This document shows positions 58,815-64,000 of a stretch of DNA of 64,000 bases, one piece after another (position 1 is the stretch's first letter; each line of letters starts with the position of its first letter). The position numbers and the translations under genes are program-made. The stretch covers positions 62,001-126,000 of the forward strand of contig CAZAQV010000001.1 of the NCBI GenBank assembly GCA_964487255.1, written 5' to 3'. Origin of the DNA: CAZAQV01 sp964487255. GTDB lineage: Bacteria > Myxococcota_A > Polyangia > Polyangiales > CAZAQV01. The notes beneath the pieces are model-generated. The model was not told the DNA's origin. It made no database searches and saw nothing but the letters and a program-made list of their open reading frames with translations.

Positions 58815-59505
58815 ACCGGGCCAAGTCCGGTTTGGAGCCTGCATTGCCGCCACGCTGCGAAAAGAACTGCGGATCGAAGCACGAACGAAGGAGGTCCTGT
58901 CGACCACGCTCCTATTCGCGCTGCTCATCTCGGTCTTGGCATCGATGTCGCTATACCTTAACCCTGTGCTCTCCACGAAGGTCGCGCCCGCCGCGCTTTG
59001 GATCAGCATCGCGTTTTGCGGCATCCTGGCGGTCTCACGCAGTTGGGCGCGGGAACGCGAGAGCGGTGTGTTCAGCGCGGTGCTGCGATCGCCCGCCCCA
59101 GCCGCAGCGATCTACCTCGGAAAAACGCTCGCAATCTTTATCTTTGTCACCATCGTCGTAGCCGCGCTTCTGCTACTGGTTTCTCTGTTCTTCAACCTCG
59201 AACTGCTGGCTTGGCTTGGACCACTCAGCATCATCTTGCTTCTCGGGGTGACCGGCTTCGTGTTTTCGGCAAGCTTCTTCGGTGCACTCACCGTTCGTGG
59301 CTCGGCGCGTGATTTGACGCTTTCCACGGTCGTGTTTCCCTTGGTCACGCCTTCACTGCTTGGTGCCACGGTCGCCACACGCGACCTCTTTGCGGGCGCG
59401 AGCTTGGCGGACCTCGGCAACTGGCTGCGCCTACTCGCGGCCTACGACCTGGTTTTCATCGCTGCCGGCTGCCTCCTCTTCGGGTACGTCGTGAGAGAGC
59501 GTTGA
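58804..59505 (+). CDS. ccmB: Haem exporter membrane protein CcmB
   Basis: A 233-residue membrane protein with six hydrophobic segments. The GTG start overlaps ccmA by 11 bases. LRKELRIEARTKEVLSTTLLFALL and SWARERESGVFSAVLRSPAP are typical CcmB segments. With CcmA it forms an ABC-type complex for CcmCDE function. It ends 73 bases before the next gene, which is unrelated. Confidence 0.88.
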   Translation: MSTKPGQVRFGACIAATLRKELRIEARTKEVLSTTLLFALLISVLASMSLYLNPVLSTKVAPAALWISIAFCGILAVSRSWARERESGVFSAVLRSPAPAAAIYLGKTLAIFIFVTIVVAALLLLVSLFFNLELLAWLGPLSIILLLGVTGFVFSASFFGALTVRGSARDLTLSTVVFPLVTPSLLGATVATRDLFAGASLADLGNWLRLLAAYDLVFIAAGCLLFGYVVRER

Positions 59506-59578
59506 ACCGGACAATCGTGCCCGGCACCGAACCGGACAATGTGGAGCACCGAGTAGGAAATATCGCTAGAGTCTGCGC

Positions 59579-60370
59579 GTGACTTTGCTGGCACATCGAC
59601 GAATGGGCGCAGAAGATGCTTCCCGGTGCACGCTGATCTTGCATGGGGTGCTAGGCCGCAAGAACAACTGGGGTTCGATCGCGCGCAAGCTTCTCAAGGC
59701 AGACCAAGAACAGCAGATTCTCCTGCCGGACTTACGTCTTCACGGTGAATCGCAAGGCTTCGACGGTCCACACACCATCGAGCGCGCCGCGCAAGACGTC
59801 GTGCAGCTCGCGCAAGAGATCGGGCGTGTGACACGCATCGTTGGGCACAGCCTGGGTTCAAAAGTAGCAACGGTGGCGGCTTTTGAGTTGCAAGCGCAGA
59901 CCAATCTTGAGTCCCTCTGGCTGATCGATGGCACGCCATCGGCAGAGCCCGACGGCTGGGAGCGATCATCAGGCGCACAGGTCGTATCCACGCTTCGACG
60001 TCTCGGCCAGGAGTTCGCGTCGCGCGAGAGTTTCTTGAAACAGCTACAGAACGCGGGCTTTTCCGAAGCCGTCGCCATCTGGCTGGCGATGAACCTCCAG
60101 TCGACCGTCCACGGCAAGGCACGCTTTTCACTCGACCTCGATGCCATTGAAGAGCTTCTTCGCGACTACTTCAGGGTCGACAACTGGAACCGATTGCAAA
60201 CCATGGAAGGCGTCGAGCGACACCTCGTCGTCGGCGCCGCATCGGATGTCGTGAGCACAGACGACCAGCGCCGCTTTTCAGAGTTTGGCCAGGTGCACAC
60301 CATCAGGAATGCCGGCCACTGGGTCCACGTCGACCAACCCAAAGCGCTACTTCGCCTACTCTCAACGTGA
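59579..60370 (+). CDS. Alpha/beta hydrolase, YbfF-like esterase
   Basis: A 263-residue protein. HGVLGRKNNWGSI is the oxyanion-hole loop, LPDLRLHGES follows, the nucleophile Ser is in VGHSLGSKVA (~98) and the catalytic His in AGHWVHVDQP near the C-terminus. The pattern HG..G...NW and D.R.HG.S fits the YbfF/ABHD11 esterase group. Substrates in that group include short acyl-CoA and esters. The GTG start at 59579 fits the family's length. The short stretch before it has two copies of GAACCGGACAAT. Confidence 0.84.
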   Translation: MTLLAHRRMGAEDASRCTLILHGVLGRKNNWGSIARKLLKADQEQQILLPDLRLHGESQGFDGPHTIERAAQDVVQLAQEIGRVTRIVGHSLGSKVATVAAFELQAQTNLESLWLIDGTPSAEPDGWERSSGAQVVSTLRRLGQEFASRESFLKQLQNAGFSEAVAIWLAMNLQSTVHGKARFSLDLDAIEELLRDYFRVDNWNRLQTMEGVERHLVVGAASDVVSTDDQRRFSEFGQVHTIRNAGHWVHVDQPKALLRLLST

Positions 60371-60475
60371 GGCAAAAGGACACGGCCATACCAATGCACA
60401 ACGGCCGTCCTTGGACACGCTTCAAGAATCGCTGAAGAAAACGCGCTGGTCTGAGGCTTGCAGCTTCGACTGCCC

Positions 60476-61513
60476 ATGACCCGTTACCGCACTTTTACGT
60501 TGTGCCTTGTCCTCGCTCCGTCGATTGTTGGCTGCGGCTCTGCATCACCGCAAGCTTCGACGGCCACACCAGTGGAGGACCTTCAACCCGAGGTGCAGAC
60601 GCCTCAAGAAGCGCCGGCGCCACAGCGTACTGAGACGCGCACAGCGACGTCTTCAGCGAAGGTGTGTGCTCCCAAGCAGTTTGCCTCGGGCCTCGAACTG
60701 GTGGTGCTGGGGTCAGGCGGTCCGAAGGCCGCCGGGCGCGCGGGTTCAGGCTATCTGGTCGTCATCGACGGTGTGCCCCGGCTCCTCATTGATGTCGGTC
60801 CCGGAACGGTGACGCGGCTGGGAGAGCTGGGCATCTCGCAGGCACAAATCGACACGATCCTTCTTACGCACTTGCATATTGACCATGCGGGAGACCTTCC
60901 CGGTGTGATCAAGTCACGCGACATCTCGATGAACAAAACGGTCAAATATCAAATCTACGGTCCGGGCGAAGGAACGGCATACCCAAAGACGTCGGACTTT
61001 GTGAAGCGTGTATTCGGTTCGAACGGCGCATTCGCCTACCTGTCGAAGTTTCGTAACCGCCTCGAACTGGAGACCAAAGACGTCCTGACCTCGGGCAGTG
61101 CACGTGCCACACTGCTCGAGCAAGACGGGCTCGTGGTGCATGCGACTCGTGTGGTGCACGGCGATGTACCTGCTCTGGCATATCGCGTGGAATACGGCGG
61201 CGCGGCGCTCGTGGCCACGGGCGACCTTACGTCCACCAGCGGAAGTCTCGCTGCATTTGCCAAGGGTGTCGACCTTCTGGTCTACGATACGGCTGTACTC
61301 GACCCGCCGGACTCGCCCAAGGAGCTCTACGCACTTCACACCGCCCCCACGCGCATTGGCCAAGTCGCGAGCAAAGCAGGCGCCGGGTCGCTTGTGCTCA
61401 GCCACATTACGCCGCCGGTCGAGAAGAATCAGAACGCCGTTGTCAGCTCGGTCAAGCGCAGCTTCGACAACGAGGTAACCATCGCGCACGATTGCATGCA
61501 CGTCGTCATCTAA
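60476..61513 (+). CDS. Metallo-beta-lactamase-fold lipoprotein
   Basis: A 345-residue protein. ATG 60476 begins a lipoprotein signal ending SIVGCGSAS. A Pro/Thr/Gln-rich linker to ~70 precedes an MBL domain: VLGSGGPKAAGRAGSGYLV, LTHLHIDHAGDLPG (HxHxDH), VHGDVPALAYRV, TGDLTST and a final LSHITPP. The pattern is of RNase Z/AtsA-like hydrolases (arylsulfatase or phosphodiesterase), here lipid-anchored in the envelope. The substrate is unknown. Confidence 0.85.
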   Translation: MTRYRTFTLCLVLAPSIVGCGSASPQASTATPVEDLQPEVQTPQEAPAPQRTETRTATSSAKVCAPKQFASGLELVVLGSGGPKAAGRAGSGYLVVIDGVPRLLIDVGPGTVTRLGELGISQAQIDTILLTHLHIDHAGDLPGVIKSRDISMNKTVKYQIYGPGEGTAYPKTSDFVKRVFGSNGAFAYLSKFRNRLELETKDVLTSGSARATLLEQDGLVVHATRVVHGDVPALAYRVEYGGAALVATGDLTSTSGSLAAFAKGVDLLVYDTAVLDPPDSPKELYALHTAPTRIGQVASKAGAGSLVLSHITPPVEKNQNAVVSSVKRSFDNEVTIAHDCMHVVI

Positions 61514-61549
61514 ACTCGATCTCGGTGCTGCACAGAGATAGAACCGGCT

Positions 61550-61711
61550 CTAGTGTCCGATCCACCCAAGTTGTCACAGTTTTCTTGTGAGCTTCGCCCG
61601 ACTCGGCGTTACTCAAACTCGAATGTACGCTGCACGTCCTTCGTTTTCGCGCCTTGATTCGAACAAACCTCTCTTCGCCTCCTGCGACAACCTGAGTGGA
61701 TCGGACACTAG
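61550..61711. mobile_element. MITE-like element with 26-bp terminal inverted repeats
   Basis: The ends 61550-61575 and 61686-61711 are inverted repeats matching at 24 of 26 positions, beginning CTAGTGTCCGATCCAC. The 162-bp element has no coding region. The outermost CTAG may be a target duplication. Its right end supplies the stop codon (TAG) of the DUF4190 gene. No related transposase gene is in the window. Confidence 0.75.
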
Positions 61712-62028
61712 TCGTCGAGTTGCTCGAAGGGATCGGTATCGAGCAGCGAGGGCGGTTGGTCCTCCGTCGTTACAGCAAACGCTAAGACGCCAAGGAAGAC
61801 AACGAGATAGATGAGCGGCGCGAGGATGTTGACGACGATGCCCGCAATCGCGAGCTTCTTGCCTGCGGCGTCGCCGCGATTGGCCTGAACCAAACTAGCG
61901 ATGCCGAAACCCAGACCGATGATGGCTGTAAAAAAACCAATGCAGCAAACGAAGGCCAACGGAATGGAAATCACGCCGATGAGGATGCTGATGATCGCCA
62001 GAACATTGGTTTGGTGTGGATGGGCCAT
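61708..62028 (-). CDS. Small DUF4190-like membrane protein
   Basis: A 106-residue protein starting at ATG 62028; an in-frame start at 62079 would add a 17-residue basic leader. Two transmembrane segments (LAIISILIGVISIPLAFVCC.. and IAGIVVNILAPLIYLVVFLG) flank a short loop GIASLVQANRGDAAGKKLA, fitting DUF4190. The C-terminus DPFEQLDD ends at a TAG that lies within the right end of the MITE-like element, so its natural end may have been altered by insertion. Function unknown. Confidence 0.7.
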   Translation of the reverse strand: MAHPHQTNVLAIISILIGVISIPLAFVCCIGFFTAIIGLGFGIASLVQANRGDAAGKKLAIAGIVVNILAPLIYLVVFLGVLAFAVTTEDQPPSLLDTDPFEQLDD

Positions 62029-62263
62029 GCTTGGCGCATCGTGCCACGCACTCTGCCCCAACCGTTTGAATTTACTCACGACATCAGCAAGACGACCGAC
62101 GCGTGTGGGGCCTGACCGACCTTGAAGGAAGGGCCACTTACGCGCCCATGGCCAACTCCCAGATAACCCGCATTATTACAAACACTTACAGATACGGCGC
62201 CCACCGTGAAGGGGGGACTCTGCGGTGTGCTGAGTTTGCATAGCGGCGTGGCGAGTTTTTGCT

Positions 62264-63010
62264 ATGAGAACGCCCGTGCAGGCGGTCGAGACCAATGGAA
62301 GCTCTGCTAGGCAGGCGGGGGAGCGCACAGATACGCAACCGAACCCGACCAGCGCGGCGATCTTTCGACTTGAGCGCGTGCTCAGCCCTGTCCCAGCGGA
62401 GCTCGCTGCCGCGTGGCTGGCGTCATACACGACAAGTCTACGTACGCGCGTGCTTCGCGTCGGCGGCGCCATGCTGGGTGTCCCAGGTCGCACCCTCGGG
62501 ACAGATCCGACGCAACGCACCCGCATCACATGGATGGGACTCGAGGGCCTGAGCCGCGACCGCATCGAGGAACTCGGACAAGAGTTTGCGCTCGAGCGTA
62601 TTGTCGGCCGGCTTCGGAACCGACCTCAAGAGCTGCTTGAAGATGCCCGCCGTCGCGGGAACCGGATCGTACTTGTCTCAAGCAGTATCACGGAGATCGT
62701 ACGCCACGTTGCACAGGCCCTCTCCATTGACACCGTCCTTTGCAACCAACTCGAGTACCGAGGGAGCGAAGCTCAAGGGCCGCGCGCAACCGGACGGTTG
62801 CTCGATCCAGTCGTGCACGGCACGTCTGCTGCGCGTTGGCTTAAAGATTGGGCTCGGCAGCAGGAAATCAACCTCTCGCGAAGCTTTGCCTACGGCGGGC
62901 AGTCTGAAGACACGCCTCTTTTGGCAAGTGTCGGCAACCCTTGCGCAGCCTGGCCGGATCGCGGTCTACGCGCGAGCGCCGATAGCCTCGATTGGCCCAC
63001 GATCAACTAG
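62264..63010 (+). CDS. HAD-superfamily (SerB-like) pseudoenzyme
   Basis: A 248-residue protein of the HAD-IB type. Motif II VLVSSS and the final AYGGQSEDTPLL (motif IV-like) are present. The nucleophile motif, normally FDxDGT, reads AAIFRLERVLSP at ~31-42, so both catalytic Asp residues are replaced (Arg35, Glu37). It is therefore probably inactive as a phosphatase. The start of the acyl-CoA reductase gene lies three bases downstream. HAD-IB proteins occur beside or fused to acyl-CoA reductases or acyltransferases in some bacteria. A structural or regulatory role in lipid synthesis is inferred. Confidence 0.75.
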   Translation: MRTPVQAVETNGSSARQAGERTDTQPNPTSAAIFRLERVLSPVPAELAAAWLASYTTSLRTRVLRVGGAMLGVPGRTLGTDPTQRTRITWMGLEGLSRDRIEELGQEFALERIVGRLRNRPQELLEDARRRGNRIVLVSSSITEIVRHVAQALSIDTVLCNQLEYRGSEAQGPRATGRLLDPVVHGTSAARWLKDWARQQEINLSRSFAYGGQSEDTPLLASVGNPCAAWPDRGLRASADSLDWPTIN

Positions 63011-63013
63011 AAT

Positions 63014-64000
63014 ATGAACGCACCTTCCCTCAGCCACCAATTCGATGGCCGGCACCTATTTGTGACCGGCAGCAGCGGTTTCTTAGGGAAAGTTTGGCTC
63101 GCGCACTTGCTTGAGCACGCTCCCACGGTTGGGCGAATCACGCTCCTCCTCCGCGACCAACGCACGCTGTCTGCGGAAGAGCGGCTGCGGGAGATGTTGC
63201 TCTGCTCCCCCGCCTTTCGTTCGCTCCGAACCAAGCTTGGTGCTGACCTCGAACGTCTCGCGTACGAGAAGTTGCGCGTCGTGCGCGGCGACGCGAGCGA
63301 GCCACACCTGGGCGTCGACCTAGCGCTCGTTCGTGGCGTTGATGCGGTGGTGCACATCGCTGGGCTAACCGACTTTCAGCCAGACCCCAAGCTCGCGCTT
63401 CACACCAACGTGCTAGGAACGGTACACGCCGCAGAGCTGACACAGGCAACGCGAGGCAAGCGTTTGCTTCATGTCTCGACCGCGTTCGTGGCAGGCCTCG
63501 CGCCCGGCGTCGTGCCAGAGTCAGTAACACTGGGACGCTCTCTCGCGGGACAAGTGTTCGAACCCATGCGTGCGCTGGCCGAGCTATCGCAAACGGCAGA
63601 ACTTGAGAGCAAACGCGAACGTGTCGACGCCGCGGCCGAACTCGGCAAGCGCTATGGCTACCCGAATATCTACACCTTCACCAAGGCGTTGGCCGAGCAG
63701 TTCTTGGCTTGTAACCCATCCAAGCGTCACAATGACGTGCGTTGGACGATCGCACGCCCTGCGGTTGTCGAGTCGTCGCGCGCCTACCCGTTTGCGGGCT
63801 GGAACGAGGGCGTCAACACATCGGGCCCGCTCGCATGGGCACTCATGGGGTGGCTCAGGCGCTTCCCCGCGAACCCAGACCTTCGCTTCGACGTCATTCC
63901 CGTCGATACGGTCGCGCGCGGCATGAGTGTCCAACTCGCCGCTCTGCTACGCGACCAGGCGCCACCGGTCTTGCACTTCGGTTCTTCATCCGTCAACCCA
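63014..64000 (+). CDS. Fatty acyl-CoA reductase-like protein (partial, right edge)
   Basis: The frame is open from ATG 63014 to the window end (329 codons) with no stop. FVTGSSGFLGKVWLAHLLEH is the NAD(P)-binding motif of extended SDR fatty acyl-CoA reductases, and IYTFTKALAEQFL contains the catalytic YxxxK. VHIAGLTDF and STAFVAG follow the family pattern. Such enzymes make fatty alcohols for wax esters or ether lipids; the AGPS-like gene at 41-43 kb would use fatty alcohol. It is coupled to the HAD pseudoenzyme. The C-terminal domain is beyond the window. Confidence 0.85.
   Translation, partial: MNAPSLSHQFDGRHLFVTGSSGFLGKVWLAHLLEHAPTVGRITLLLRDQRTLSAEERLREMLLCSPAFRSLRTKLGADLERLAYEKLRVVRGDASEPHLGVDLALVRGVDAVVHIAGLTDFQPDPKLALHTNVLGTVHAAELTQATRGKRLLHVSTAFVAGLAPGVVPESVTLGRSLAGQVFEPMRALAELSQTAELESKRERVDAAAELGKRYGYPNIYTFTKALAEQFLACNPSKRHNDVRWTIARPAVVESSRAYPFAGWNEGVNTSGPLAWALMGWLRRFPANPDLRFDVIPVDTVARGMSVQLAALLRDQAPPVLHFGSSSVNP

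Noticed and set aside
1..64000. CRISPR arrays, tRNA or rRNA genes, transposase genes
   Set aside because: No spaced short direct repeats of CRISPR type, no recognisable tRNA arms or rRNA blocks and no transposase motifs were seen; the tandem arrays have no unique spacers.

Overview
The window is about 64 kb of moderately high-GC DNA with a dense bacterial gene layout. Several marks point to a myxobacterium-like member of Myxococcota (formerly Deltaproteobacteria): lipoproteins with Asp/Ala/Thr-rich linkers and a CGNG..GEACD cysteine motif, secreted proteins ending in Cys + hydrophobic helix + Arg (MYXO-CTERM-like), a ceramide-glucosyltransferase-like enzyme, an alkyl-DHAP-synthase-like flavoprotein and a fatty-acyl-CoA reductase. 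This placement is inferred from gene content. No rRNA, tRNA, CRISPR array or transposase gene was recognised. One 100-N assembly gap lies at 22186-22285.

Layout. 0-5.3 kb: secreted/lipoproteins, a zincin, tlyA and a flippase-like membrane protein. 5.4-10 kb: a tight minus-strand operon of PPi-dependent phosphofructokinase, bioF, bioD, a rhodanese-like protein and folK. 10-12 kb: a YD-repeat lipoprotein with a clear terminator. 12-16.5 kb: glycosyltransferase and dnaE2. 16.8-20.8 kb: two overlapping genes for large proteins with Flp/TadE-like prepilin N-termini. 20.9 kb: murB. 22.5-29.4 kb: a five-gene MoxR/vWA cassette with two unrecognised proteins and a TPR/HEAT protein. 29.4-36.5 kb: a translationally coupled operon of two CPA-type antiporter-like proteins, one fused to a long helical region and a P-loop ATPase, plus an MscS-like channel. 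36.7-49.7 kb: mostly housekeeping (ArsC/Spx-like, gltA, gluQ, ribA, AGPS-like, prfA, DUF1385, PEGA protein, merR, folE). 50.5-59.5 kb: cytochrome c maturation in two blocks (ccmF-ccmH fusion with partners; ccmA-ccmB) around a MYXO-CTERM-like protein, nadB and a lytic transglycosylase. 59.6-64 kb: hydrolase, MBL lipoprotein, MITE-like element, DUF4190 protein, HAD pseudoenzyme and a truncated fatty-acyl-CoA reductase.

The most unusual non-coding signal is a family of interspersed hairpin elements, about 80-91 bp per unit. Their apical loop reads GC-TANNT-GC in one orientation while the stems below differ in sequence but stay paired (11.9, 22.0-22.4, 26.2, 48.2 and 50.4 kb; looser relatives at 22.5, 37.2 and 54.7 kb). 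One full-length relative at 24.0 kb lies in frame inside the start of a protein-coding gene of the MoxR/vWA cassette. The most unusual coding units are the antiporter-ATPase-MscS operon, the MoxR/vWA cassette and the prepilin-like giant protein pair.
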